From positions 1 through 64,000 of the forward strand of contig CAUWDA010000008.1 in the NCBI GenBank assembly GCA_963557075.1: a DNA stretch of 64,000 nt, in the 5' to 3' direction. Numbering within the stretch: the stretch's first letter is position 1; every line of letters begins with the position of its first letter. The translations under genes were made by a program, and so were the position numbers. The notes beneath the pieces are model-generated. The model was not told the origin of the DNA. It ran no database searches and saw only the letters and a program-made list of their open reading frames with translations. Shown here piece after piece: positions 17,030-25,080 of the stretch. Origin of the DNA: Flavonifractor sp963557075 (GTDB lineage: Bacteria > Bacillota > Clostridia > Oscillospirales > Oscillospiraceae).

Positions 17030-17497
17030 CTATTCCTCCTTCCTCAGTTCATTCAGAAGCCCAAGCACGGCAAAGATCGCCCACAGAATCGTGGCCACAA
17101 TGATCACCATGTGCAGCCATGCATATGGAATACCGGCTGCGTGCGTCTTTAGCATTCTAATCTGGGGGAAGAGTTGGAACTCCCCCGCCAGAATGCCACC
17201 TGTCAGTACCAGAATCAGTAGCCGACCAACGATATTCATCACTTTTTTCCCTTTTTGTGGCAGCAATTCCTGTAAAAATTCTACCCGCAGATGGTCATTG
17301 TGCCGCTCTACAACAGAAACTCCTGTGAATACCATTGCAATCAGAATAAAAGCAGAAACTTCCTCCGGGAATTTCAGTGGCAAGTTAAAAAAGGAACGCG
17401 TGATAATCTGTAAACCAATGACTCCGACAATCAGAAGATTGAATACGATCTCTACCCATCCCACAATTTTCTCGTAAAAATCCAACACTTTTTTCAT
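17030..17497 (-). CDS. dctQ: TRAP transporter small permease subunit (DctQ)
   Basis: A 155-residue, four-helix membrane protein that joins DctM to the binding protein. Helices lie at about 13-34, 48-66, 88-106 and 125-147. The family sequence FPEEVSAFILIAMVFTGVS and the RHNDHLRVEFL loop are present. GGAGG lies before the ATG. Tightly followed by dctM. Confidence 0.9.
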   Translation of the reverse strand: MKKVLDFYEKIVGWVEIVFNLLIVGVIGLQIITRSFFNLPLKFPEEVSAFILIAMVFTGVSVVERHNDHLRVEFLQELLPQKGKKVMNIVGRLLILVLTGGILAGEFQLFPQIRMLKTHAAGIPYAWLHMVIIVATILWAIFAVLGLLNELRKEE

Positions 17498-17558
17498 AGC
17501 AGCCTCCAGCCAGCAGCTCAGTTCTTCCTATGCCTTGGTAGTCAGAGCTTTTACCTGG

Positions 17559-18605
17559 TCAGGCTTTGCCCAGGTACTCCATGATCTCCTGGAAAATATC
17601 GCCCCAATCATCCTTAAACTTTTCTGCCACAGAGTCACGAATGGCCTCAGTATCAAAGGAAAGCTCTTCCTTTTCAATGATGACCATGCCCTTCTCGGCA
17701 ATAGCGGCACGAGCAGCCTCTTCTCCGGCAGCGAAGCTCTCATAGACAGCCCGACGGGCTTCCACGCCAGCCTGCTCTAGAATCTTCTGGTCCTCCTCGC
17801 TCAATTTAGCCCAGCTGGCCTCGTTGATAAACACACCAGATAGAGTCGGGTTGTGTCCGGTCATCATGCAGTATCCTTCGATCTCGTGCAAACCAGTGTC
17901 TACAATATTAGAGAAAGGCATCCCGGTACCATCAATCATCTTGGTGATCAGGGAGGTAATTACTTCACTCCAGCCCATAGGGGAGGGTGTCGCACCCATA
18001 GCGGACATGGTCTCCATAAAAATCTGGCTGGGAATAACACGGATCTTCATACCCTTCAGGTCTTCTTCGTTATAGACGGGCTTATCTGTAGTCAGCAAGT
18101 TTTGGTTACCCCAAGAATAAGTGGCCAGCAGCCGCACACCGGTACCAGACAATTCATTGTTCAATCGGTCCATAATAGGGGATTCTGGGTCAGTCACCTT
18201 AAAGAGTTCTTCATCGCTTTCAAAGAGGAAAGGGGCCTCCAGAATAGACAGCGCGGCACATAGATCCGTTACCTCGCTGACATCGTGTTGACTCAGGTCA
18301 GCAATACCGGTTTGTGTGCCCTCGATATTATTGGCAGTCAGAGTTCCACCGAAGTAGTTCTCGATCTGGACGCGGCCCTCTGTCCGCTCTTCTACCAATT
18401 CCTCAAACTTCAGGCAAAACACACCGGCGGGAGACTGCTCGACATTGACATCGCTGAACTTCAGCACGACAGGCTCTACAGAAGTTGGCGTTTCATCACT
18501 TCCGGGGTTGGGCGTATTAGCAGTTGAACCGCCGGAGCATCCCGCCAGTACCAGAGACGATGCGATGCAGAGTGCTGCGACCTTAGTCAATTTCTTTTTT
18601 AACAT
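17559..18605 (-). CDS. dctP: TRAP transporter substrate-binding lipoprotein (DctP)
   Basis: Extracytoplasmic solute receptor for the DctQM permease. The 348-residue precursor has a signal peptide ending in the lipobox LAGC (Cys23), so it is a lipoprotein tethered to the membrane. The DctP fold shows GTLTANNIEGTQTGIADLS and the specificity segment LKGMKIRVIPSQIFMETMSA. Its arginine would hold a substrate carboxylate. The start at 18605 has GAGGAGG 6 bases upstream; the longer frame lacks a ribosome site. Context suggests a sulfur-containing amino or organic acid as ligand. Confidence 0.92.
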   Translation of the reverse strand: MLKKKLTKVAALCIASSLVLAGCSGGSTANTPNPGSDETPTSVEPVVLKFSDVNVEQSPAGVFCLKFEELVEERTEGRVQIENYFGGTLTANNIEGTQTGIADLSQHDVSEVTDLCAALSILEAPFLFESDEELFKVTDPESPIMDRLNNELSGTGVRLLATYSWGNQNLLTTDKPVYNEEDLKGMKIRVIPSQIFMETMSAMGATPSPMGWSEVITSLITKMIDGTGMPFSNIVDTGLHEIEGYCMMTGHNPTLSGVFINEASWAKLSEEDQKILEQAGVEARRAVYESFAAGEEAARAAIAEKGMVIIEKEELSFDTEAIRDSVAEKFKDDWGDIFQEIMEYLGKA

Positions 18606-18649
18606 GGTTGATTCCTCCTCATTTTTCTTCTTTATTATTTTCCAGAGTC

Positions 18650-19624
18650 TCACTTACTCTGGATGGATCCACACGATTCGATCAGGACCCCGTCCTCCAT
18701 AAACAAATTGCCGTCCAGGTAGATGGTAGGCTTTTCATAGACCAGGTCTAGATGTTGCGTGCAACTATTATTTCCACCAAAACCGGTATTGCTACCTAGT
18801 GCAAAGTGACCTGTGCCGTAGATACCCTCATCAATCACAATGCTGCCGGTAGGTGTAGCACAGGGATTCAGCCCAATGGCAAACTCTGCCACGACTTTCC
18901 CTCCTGGCACATTTTCTACCCTCTGCCGCAGTTGATTGGCCTGATCGCCGCCGGTGATAGCTCGGGCTTCTCCATTCTGTATCTCCAGTCGGATCGGTTC
19001 AGTAAGTAAGCCCATTCCGGTACCCATCACATCTGCGATCCAAATGCCATCCATCGTTCCCTCTACTGGTGCTATATAAACCTCCATATCTGGGACTGCC
19101 GCCATTATACCAGGCTCCAGGCAGGTGCCCATACAGCAGTGAGACATCCGCCCACCAATGCGGAAGGTAAGCTCTGTCCCCTTTCGGGTGGTAACCCGCA
19201 CCTCCTCAGCTCGGTCAAAAGCCTCCATTACGAAACGGACCCGCCCACGAAGGCCAGAGAAGTCCGCCTCCAGCGCACCATTGGTCAGCAGCTCCTCTGT
19301 TGCCTCTGTCATAGCAACTACACGGCCACCACGTTGGGTACATGCTCTTGTCGCCATGGAATAGCCTAACGTGTTGGTTGTAATGCATAATACCACATCT
19401 GCCCGTTCCATGGCCGCAGCTATAGTCTCAGGCGGTTGTCCCTGATTCAATATGCCGTCAAAGCATACACGCTCTGGTATTACACCAACTTCTCTACAGG
19501 CCTCATAGAGTGCTTGCTCCACTGCGGGAGGACGCCTCTCGTCCGTAATCAGAAGCACCCGTTCCTCCGGCTTTATTCCTATACAGTTCCGTATGATCCT
19601 GCGAGCTCCCTCTTGCTGATCCAT
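18650..19624 (-). CDS. M29-like aminopeptidase family protein (AmpS/NicX-like fold)
   Basis: A 324-residue protein resembling the thermophilic aminopeptidase (M29) superfamily, which also contains ring-cleaving NicX-type metalloenzymes. Candidate metal ligands fit the family pattern: APVEG, AEFAIGLNP, GTGHFALGSN and QHLDLVY. It is first in the operon, 19 bases before dctP, so it probably acts on the imported compound or a peptide that releases cysteine. The start at 19624 has GGAGGAG 6 bases upstream; the in-frame ATG at 19645 has none. The true substrate is unknown. Confidence 0.72.
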   Translation of the reverse strand: MDQQEGARRIIRNCIGIKPEERVLLITDERRPPAVEQALYEACREVGVIPERVCFDGILNQGQPPETIAAAMERADVVLCITTNTLGYSMATRACTQRGGRVVAMTEATEELLTNGALEADFSGLRGRVRFVMEAFDRAEEVRVTTRKGTELTFRIGGRMSHCCMGTCLEPGIMAAVPDMEVYIAPVEGTMDGIWIADVMGTGMGLLTEPIRLEIQNGEARAITGGDQANQLRQRVENVPGGKVVAEFAIGLNPCATPTGSIVIDEGIYGTGHFALGSNTGFGGNNSCTQHLDLVYEKPTIYLDGNLFMEDGVLIESCGSIQSK

Positions 19625-19686
19625 ACCATTCTCCTCCCTTCCCATTCAGCGTTATCCCTGTATCTGTATCCTCTGCCCAGGTTAAT

Positions 19687-19702
19687 TGCAAGTCATGTGC
19701 CA
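19687..19702 (-). promoter_or_regulatory. Sigma-54 (-24/-12) promoter of the island operon
   Basis: Read on the minus strand: TGGCAC, 5 bases, TTGCA, an exact match to the sigma-54 consensus TGGCAC-N5-TTGCW. It ends 63 bases upstream of the first start codon of the operon (19624). A sigma-54 activator gene lies divergently, and paired palindromes sit about 100 and 132 bases upstream. Confidence 0.88.
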
Positions 19703-19796
19703 AGTTCTTTTCTTCCGCAATATGTCGTCGCATCTGTCTATAACACTAATTTTTTCTTGGTTTTTCCTTTTTCATCCAAAGAATCTCTGATTCTTC

Positions 19797-19825
19797 TTTT
19801 CAATTGGTCCTATTTATGTTATAAT
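19797..19825 (+). promoter_or_regulatory. Promoter of the sigma-54 activator gene
   Basis: Plus-strand TTTTCA (19797-19802), 17-base spacer, perfect TATAAT (19820-19825), 29 bases before the activator ATG. The upstream palindrome site overlaps the -35, which would allow autoregulation. Confidence 0.6.
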
Positions 19826-19841
19826 AGGTCACCAATTGGTC
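19799..19841. promoter_or_regulatory. Paired activator-binding sites (upstream activating sequence)
   Basis: ACCAATTGGT (19831-19840) is a perfect 10-base palindrome, and TTCAATTGGT (19799-19808) is a near copy. CAATTGGTC repeats exactly at 19801 and 19833. The centres are 32 bases apart, three helical turns, and about 101 and 133 bases from the -24 element, typical of enhancer sites for sigma-54 activators. Confidence 0.65.
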
Positions 19842-19853
19842 GAGGTGGTTTTA

Positions 19854-21956
19854 ATGGGCAAAAAGAAACTTGCAGTCATCACACTGGCTAAGGCTGTCGC
19901 TCAGTTTTATGTCCGACAGCTCAATAGTCTGTTTGGAAGCCGGACCGATGTAGTATCATATAATTTTGAAGACAGCTCCGCTTTTCATATCCAGCCTGCT
20001 GATTTGTATGTCGTTTCCACCAGTGCATCCGAGAGCTACCAAGATGCCCAAAAGTGGATCCCACAAGGCAGCTCTTTCATCATCTCCAACATTACTATCA
20101 CCAAATACGCACTGAAGCAACTCCTCACTCTGCCCCGAGGGACCCGAGCACTGTTGGTCAACTTAAACTTAAAGATGGCGCTGGAGGTTATTGCCGATCT
20201 ACACCATCTGGGTGTCAACAATATTGAATTTATCCCGTTCTATCCCTTTGCTGATCCAGTTCTGGATGTAGATCTCGCCATTACTCCAGATGAGCTGCGC
20301 TATGTACCTGCTCATATCAAGCGGGTCATTAACCTGGGACAGCGAACCTTCGACGCTTCTACCATTGCCGAGATCGCCATCAAACTGTCCTGTGAAGACC
20401 TATTGGATACCGATGTTTTCCAAGCCTATTACCGGACCTTACCCACAACCAACTATAGTCTGGACCACCTATTTACTAAATCTTCTCATCTGGAAAGCCA
20501 GTTCGACCTGCTGTTAAGTATTCTGGATGTGGGTGTGATCGGTGTAGACCACCGGAATATCGTCTTTGCCTGTAACAGGACGGCAGGAGAACTCATAGGC
20601 ACCGACTCCGGCTCTGCGGTAGGGAGTGATGCGGCCACCATTTGCCCCTTTCTTCCTTTCGATTCCTGCAGTAAAAGCCGTACAGAGATTCGTGCGCGCT
20701 TAATCCGCTTCAACGGGCGAAATATCAATGTCAGCCTCTCCCCTATTGTGCGTCGTGGCACCTATTTGGGTGCGTTTGCTATTATACAGGACTTTACTGT
20801 AGAAGAGAATAAACAACACAAACTCCGTACTCAGCTAATAGACCGGGGGCATCGTGCCCGCTATACCTTTGATGATATCGTGGGAGCCTGTCCTGCCATG
20901 CTGGAAATAAAAAAACTGGCACAAAAAATGGCACAAACAGATTTGCCAATTCTGATCACTGGCGAGAGTGGCACAGGAAAGGAGTTGTTCGCCCAAGCAA
21001 TTCACAACAGTTCCCCCAGACGTGAAGAACCTTTTGTCGCCGTCAACTGCGCCTCCATCCCAGACTCTCTCCTGGAAAGCGAACTCTTCGGCTATGAAGA
21101 AGGCGCCTTTACTGGCGCAAAAAAGGGTGGCAAGTTGGGTCTATTTGAGTTCGCCCACCGGGGAACTCTTCTACTGGATGAAATTGAGTGCATGAGTTTA
21201 AATCTACAGGTAAAACTGCTACGGACCATTCAGGAAAAAGAGGTCATGCGTGTAGGCGGGCACAAGGTCATACCTGTAGATGTCCGACTCATCGCCATCA
21301 GCAATATCGATCCTGAAGAAATGATACAGGAGAAGACCTTCCGCAAGGATCTGTTCTACCGTCTAAATACCCTGCCCCTCTCCATTCCACCGCTGCGAGA
21401 GCGGGAAGGAGATATTCCTCTTCTGATCCAGGCCATCCAGCGCACTTTGAACAGTTCCTTTACTCTAACAGATGAGGCCATGGATGTATTCCTTCACCAC
21501 CCATATCCCGGAAATATACGTGAACTACGCAACTATCTGGAATATCTGTCCTGTCTCGGCGGAAACACGATTACCTATGACGCTCTCCCGGTTCCCTTGA
21601 AAAAAAGCTGGGAACAACATAGATCCGCTTTACTTTCTTCCCCTTTAATAGAGTCCACACCACAATCTTCCACCTTTCCCCGCACTGACGGAGCATACAC
21701 AGATGATGATCTCTTTCTCCTCGGCCAATTGGCCGAGACCGCTGGGGCTATACAGGGTCTGGGGCGGGCAGCTCTGAAGGCGGCAGCCAAAACCGCCGGA
21801 ATCTTTCTCTCAGATAACGAAATCCGTGCCTCCTTGCACCGATTAGAACAGTTAGGGCTGGTCAAAATTGGGCGCGGACGCCAAGCAACTAGAATTTCTG
21901 CCGCTGGTCTTTCTCTGTACCAACAGCTCTGTTCATCCAGCCAACTACCTCTTTGA
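19854..21956 (+). CDS. Sigma-54-dependent transcriptional activator (CdsR-like context)
   Basis: A 700-residue enhancer-binding protein. Parts in order: an unfamiliar N-terminal sensory region (1-205), a PAS domain (about 215-315) and an AAA+ module. The module has GESGTGKE (370-377), an intact GAFTGA loop (417-422) for contacting sigma-54, and LLLDEIE (439-445). The end (about 620-690) looks like a winged helix (NEIRASLHRLEQLGLVKIGRG) rather than the usual Fis helix-turn-helix. The ATG at 19854 has GAGGTGG upstream. Divergent from the operon it should activate. In Clostridioides difficile a sigma-54 activator, CdsR, governs cysteine desulfidase; this may be analogous. Confidence 0.88.
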   Translation: MGKKKLAVITLAKAVAQFYVRQLNSLFGSRTDVVSYNFEDSSAFHIQPADLYVVSTSASESYQDAQKWIPQGSSFIISNITITKYALKQLLTLPRGTRALLVNLNLKMALEVIADLHHLGVNNIEFIPFYPFADPVLDVDLAITPDELRYVPAHIKRVINLGQRTFDASTIAEIAIKLSCEDLLDTDVFQAYYRTLPTTNYSLDHLFTKSSHLESQFDLLLSILDVGVIGVDHRNIVFACNRTAGELIGTDSGSAVGSDAATICPFLPFDSCSKSRTEIRARLIRFNGRNINVSLSPIVRRGTYLGAFAIIQDFTVEENKQHKLRTQLIDRGHRARYTFDDIVGACPAMLEIKKLAQKMAQTDLPILITGESGTGKELFAQAIHNSSPRREEPFVAVNCASIPDSLLESELFGYEEGAFTGAKKGGKLGLFEFAHRGTLLLDEIECMSLNLQVKLLRTIQEKEVMRVGGHKVIPVDVRLIAISNIDPEEMIQEKTFRKDLFYRLNTLPLSIPPLREREGDIPLLIQAIQRTLNSSFTLTDEAMDVFLHHPYPGNIRELRNYLEYLSCLGGNTITYDALPVPLKKSWEQHRSALLSSPLIESTPQSSTFPRTDGAYTDDDLFLLGQLAETAGAIQGLGRAALKAAAKTAGIFLSDNEIRASLHRLEQLGLVKIGRGRQATRISAAGLSLYQQLCSSSQLPL

Positions 21957-22014
21957 ACTCGATAATCGGCAGGCTGATCATCGTCTGGTAAGCATCAAAT
22001 TTAACCGCGTACGA

Positions 22015-22052
22015 AAAGTCCGCCATCTCCATGTGCAGAGATGGCGGACTTT
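22015..22052 (+). terminator. Terminator of the activator gene
   Basis: Perfect 15-base stem (AAAGTCCGCCATCTC and complement, 8-base loop), 58 bases after the stop. It marks the right side of the island. Confidence 0.75.
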
Positions 22053-22115
22053 AGCTCCGCTTTCCAGATACGTATACAGCAGCAGAAAAATACCGACTAA
22101 TTCCTGTGCATTTAA

Positions 22116-22157
22116 AAATGGGAGCGTTGCAGTTTTTATTCTGCACCGCTCCCATTT
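22116..22157 (-). terminator. Terminator of cinA
   Basis: Stem AAATGGGAGCG-TGCAG with its complement (one mismatch), directly after the cinA stop on the minus strand. Confidence 0.75.
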
Positions 22158-22159
22158 GC

Positions 22160-23416
22160 TTATTTCAACTCCAGACCGGAGAGATAGCGTCGGGCCAGGT
22201 CGAAGCCGTGGCTGGCGGCGATATGGCGGATGCGCTCCCGGCCCATGGACAGGTCCACCCGGCGGACCCAGGTGCCGTCGGGAGTGGCCAGGCCGATGAA
22301 GACCAGCCCCACCGGGTTCCCCCGCTCGTCGGGGTCCGGGCCAGCCACGCCGGTGGTAGAGATGGCCAAATCGCAGCCCAGCACCCGCCGGGCCCCCTCC
22401 GCCATCGCCCGCGCCGTCGGCTCACTGACAGCGCCGTACCGGTCCAGCAGGCCCTGGTCCACCCCCAGCACCGCATGCTTCACCTCGGTGGCGTAGCTGA
22501 CCACGCCGCCCCGGAACACAGAGGACACTCCGGCCAGGTCGGTCATCCGCTTGGCCACCAGGCCGCCGGTGCAGCTCTCCGCCGTACCCAGAGTGAGCCC
22601 CTTCTCCTTCAGCAGAGCAAAGACCACCGCCTCCAGGGAGGGGACATCCACCCCGTAGATCAGCGGGCCGAAGTGGGCCTTCAGCTCCTCTACCACCGGG
22701 TCGGCCAGGGCATAGGCCGCCGCCTCATCGGCGGCATGGGCAGTGACCCGCAGCTCGCACTCCCCCTCCTTGGCGTAGGGCGCCAGAGTGGGGTTGGTCA
22801 TGGCGTTCATCTTCTCCCGCAGTTGGGACTCCATGGTCGACTCCCCAATCCCGAAAAGCTTCAGGGTGCGGGACACGATGACCCCGTCGGACAGCTCCCG
22901 CAGGTAGGGCACCACCCGATGGGTAAACATGGCCCTGCATTCCCGGGGCGGCCCGGGGAGCATGATGACCCGGACGCCGCCCTCCTCAAAGGCTGCGCCG
23001 GGGGCGGTGCCCCAGTCGTTGTCCAGCACGGTGCAGCCCTCGGGCAGCATAGCCTGCTGGTAGTTGTTGTCCGTCATGGGGCGCGTGGGATGGATGCGCT
23101 TGAAATAGGCCTCGATCCGCCGGGCGGAGGGCTGGTGGAACACCAGTTTCCTGCCGAAGCAGTCCGCCAGCACATTTTTGGTCAGATCGTCGCAGGTGGG
23201 ACCCAGGCCTCCGGTGGTGATGATGATATCCGCCCGGGTCCGGGCCAGCTCGACCGCCGCCCGCAGCCGGGCCGGATTGTCTCCCACCACGGTGTGATAG
23301 TAGACGTTGATGCCCAGAGCACTCAGCCCCTGGGACAGCATCTGGGCATCGGTGTTGGCGATGTTGCCCAGCAACAGCTCGGTTCCAACTGCGATCAGTT
23401 CGGCTGTATAAGACAT
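22160..23416 (-). CDS. cinA: CinA family protein (nicotinamide-nucleotide amidase / damage-inducible)
   Basis: A 418-residue two-domain protein. The N-terminal molybdopterin-binding-like (COG1058) domain spans about 1-170 (GTELLLGNIANTDAQ, TTGGLGPTCDDLTK). The C-terminal amidase domain spans about 255-415 (GTAESCTGGLVAKRM, TTGVAGPDP). The C-terminal domain hydrolyses nicotinamide mononucleotide in known members, so it may complement pncA-pncB in NAD recycling. TAGGAGG lies before the ATG. Normal length. A relic of another cinA start lies 212 bases upstream. Confidence 0.93.
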   Translation of the reverse strand: MSYTAELIAVGTELLLGNIANTDAQMLSQGLSALGINVYYHTVVGDNPARLRAAVELARTRADIIITTGGLGPTCDDLTKNVLADCFGRKLVFHQPSARRIEAYFKRIHPTRPMTDNNYQQAMLPEGCTVLDNDWGTAPGAAFEEGGVRVIMLPGPPRECRAMFTHRVVPYLRELSDGVIVSRTLKLFGIGESTMESQLREKMNAMTNPTLAPYAKEGECELRVTAHAADEAAAYALADPVVEELKAHFGPLIYGVDVPSLEAVVFALLKEKGLTLGTAESCTGGLVAKRMTDLAGVSSVFRGGVVSYATEVKHAVLGVDQGLLDRYGAVSEPTARAMAEGARRVLGCDLAISTTGVAGPDPDERGNPVGLVFIGLATPDGTWVRRVDLSMGRERIRHIAASHGFDLARRYLSGLELK

Positions 23417-23547
23417 GGTAAAGACCTCCTATCGCCAACACCGGCACCGGCGGCTAATGCCGCCGTAAATGCGCAGCGCAGCGAAGCATTTCCGCAGGGC
23501 GGATCCATTCCGCCCGAGGATGGGAAAGACATGGGGTCCCCGCGGAA
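23417..23547. repeat. Palindrome-rich segment between cinA and the cinA relic
   Basis: The 343-base gap 23417-23759 has no intact gene. This part holds several short stems, for example CGGCGGC-TAAT-GCCGCCG near 23452 and CGGAATCA/TGATTCCG near 23543. Sequence of this sort is typical of dispersed intergenic repeats. It must lie in the cinA leader or promoter zone on the minus strand. Confidence 0.45.
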
Positions 23548-23628
23548 TCAATGATTCCGTGGGGCATTGGCGATGTTGCCCAGCAAAAGTTCCGTACCGA
23601 CTGCGATCAGTTCGGCAGTGTGGGACAT
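23548..23628 (-). pseudogene. Relic of a second cinA start (26 codons)
   Basis: Reads MSHTAELIAVGTELLLGNIA then N-A-P-R-N-H-stop, matching the first 21 residues of the intact cinA except Tyr3 to His. At the DNA level about nine of 64 bases differ and nearly all changes are synonymous. That points to a divergent cinA allele, not a fresh local duplication. AAGGAAG stands upstream, so a short peptide could still be made. Probably the left-over 5' end after recombination with an incoming cinA copy. Confidence 0.75.
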
Positions 23629-23660
23629 GGGGAAGCACTTCCTTTGTTGAGGATAGAGGA

Positions 23661-23690
23661 ACGGGCGGGGATAAACCCCGCCCCTACCGG
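23661..23690. repeat. Short palindromic intergenic repeat
   Basis: GGGCGGGG-ATAAA-CCCCGCCC flanked by AAC and CTACC. On the minus strand it has the GTAGGGGC..CCCG layout of the repeat at 7667-7703. Lies 70 bases past the thiI stop and may also end its transcript. Confidence 0.5.
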
Positions 23691-23759
23691 TTTTAGGTTG
23701 TCACGCCTTGCACGCCTCGCAGTCGGGTCGGCCTCCCTGCTCGGCGGCTCATCGCTTCT

Positions 23760-24926
23760 TTAAACTTGAATGCGCTCGATGCCGTCCACGGCGGCCTTCA
23801 CCAGGCCCTCCACATCCAGGGCCGCTTCGGCGGCCTCCAGCTCGCCCAGCACCGGGCGGAGACGGGGATGGCGGGGGGTAAAGACGGTGCAGCAGTCCTC
23901 GTAGGGCAGGATAGAGGTCTCAAAGGTGTTGATCTTGCGGGCGATGCGCACGATCTCCTCCTTATCCATACCCACCACAGGGCGCAGGATGGGCAGGGAG
24001 CAGACGGCGGTGGTGGCCCGCATGGCCTCCATGGTCTGGCTGGCCACCTGGCCCAGGCATTCGCCGGTGACGATGGCTCCGGCGCCGCACCGGGCGGCCA
24101 CCGCCTCGGCGATCCGCATCATGAACCGGCGCATGAGGACGGTGAACAGCTCCTCGGGGCACTTGCGCCTTAACTCCTCCTGAATGGCGGTAAAGGGCAC
24201 CACATGGACGGTAAGCCGTCCGCACCAGGGGGTGAGCAGCTTGGCCAGGTCCAGCACCTTCTGCTTGGCCTCCTCCGAGGTATAGGGGTAGGAGAAAAAG
24301 TGGACCATCTCCAGGGCGATGCCCCGCTTGGCGATCATCCAGGAGGCCACGGGGGAGTCGATGCCGCCGGAGAGCAGGCTCACCGCCCGGCCGCCCACGC
24401 CCACCGGCAGACCGCCGGCACCCGGCTCGGGATCAGCGTGGACATAGGCGGCATAGTCCCGCACCTCCAGATAGACGGTGAGCTCCGGATGGTGTACATC
24501 CACCTTCAGGTTGGGGTACCTCTCGTCCAGCTCGCCCCCCACGTACTGGGACAGCTGGATGGAGGTCATGGGGAAGCTTTTGTCCGCCCGCTTGGACTCC
24601 ACCTTGAAGGTCTTGGCGGCGGCCAGCTTGTCCCCCAGATACTCAATGGCAGTCTGGAGCATGACGTCGGCGTCCTTCTCGCAGGCCCGGGCCCGGCTGA
24701 GCCCCACCACGCCAAAGAGCTTGGTCATGGCCTCCCAGGCCCCGTCCAGATCGCAGTCGTCATTTTTGGGCTCCACATACATGGTGGACTGCTTGGAGTA
24801 CACTTTGAAATCGCCGTGGGGCCGCAGGCGGCGCTTGGCGTTGGCAATGAGGCGGTCTTCAAAGGTGCGGCGGTTCAGGCCCTTCAGGACCAGCTCGCCC
24901 AGCTTCAGCAGAATGATCTCGTTCAT
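23760..24926 (-). CDS. thiI: tRNA 4-thiouridine synthase ThiI (no rhodanese domain)
   Basis: Transfers sulfur to U8 of tRNA, and in some bacteria also to the thiamine thiazole precursor. The 388 residues comprise an N-terminal ferredoxin-like part, a THUMP domain (about 60-165) and the PP-loop ATPase SGGIDS (186-191). ThiI proteins of this length lack the C-terminal rhodanese domain of E. coli, so sulfur must arrive another way, usually through a partner cysteine desulfurase. No such gene is adjacent. Start with AGAGGAA upstream and a strong promoter at 24967-24995. Confidence 0.94.
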   Translation of the reverse strand: MNEIILLKLGELVLKGLNRRTFEDRLIANAKRRLRPHGDFKVYSKQSTMYVEPKNDDCDLDGAWEAMTKLFGVVGLSRARACEKDADVMLQTAIEYLGDKLAAAKTFKVESKRADKSFPMTSIQLSQYVGGELDERYPNLKVDVHHPELTVYLEVRDYAAYVHADPEPGAGGLPVGVGGRAVSLLSGGIDSPVASWMIAKRGIALEMVHFFSYPYTSEEAKQKVLDLAKLLTPWCGRLTVHVVPFTAIQEELRRKCPEELFTVLMRRFMMRIAEAVAARCGAGAIVTGECLGQVASQTMEAMRATTAVCSLPILRPVVGMDKEEIVRIARKINTFETSILPYEDCCTVFTPRHPRLRPVLGELEAAEAALDVEGLVKAAVDGIERIQV

Positions 24927-24966
24927 GGTGATTCCTCTTTCAGTACAAATTCATATAATCGATAGC

Positions 24967-24995
24967 ATTATAGCGAAATCCGGGTGAAATGTCCA
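24967..24995 (-). promoter_or_regulatory. thiI promoter
   Basis: Minus-strand TGGACA (24990-24995), 17-base spacer, TATAAT (24967-24972), about 40 bases before the thiI ATG. Confidence 0.75.
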
Positions 24996-25013
24996 GAAAA
25001 ACGGGCCGTTCCT

Positions 25014-25055
25014 CCTAAAAAGAAAGAGGACTGCCGCACTTGTGCAGCAGTCCTC
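25014..25055 (-). terminator. Terminator of ychF
   Basis: On the minus strand, AGGACTGCTGC pairs with GCGGCAGTCCT (one wobble) and is followed by TCTTTCTTTTT. It lies 26 bases after the ychF stop, just upstream of the thiI promoter. Confidence 0.85.
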
Positions 25056-25080
25056 CCGTTATCCCTGCCCGTCCGCAGGC

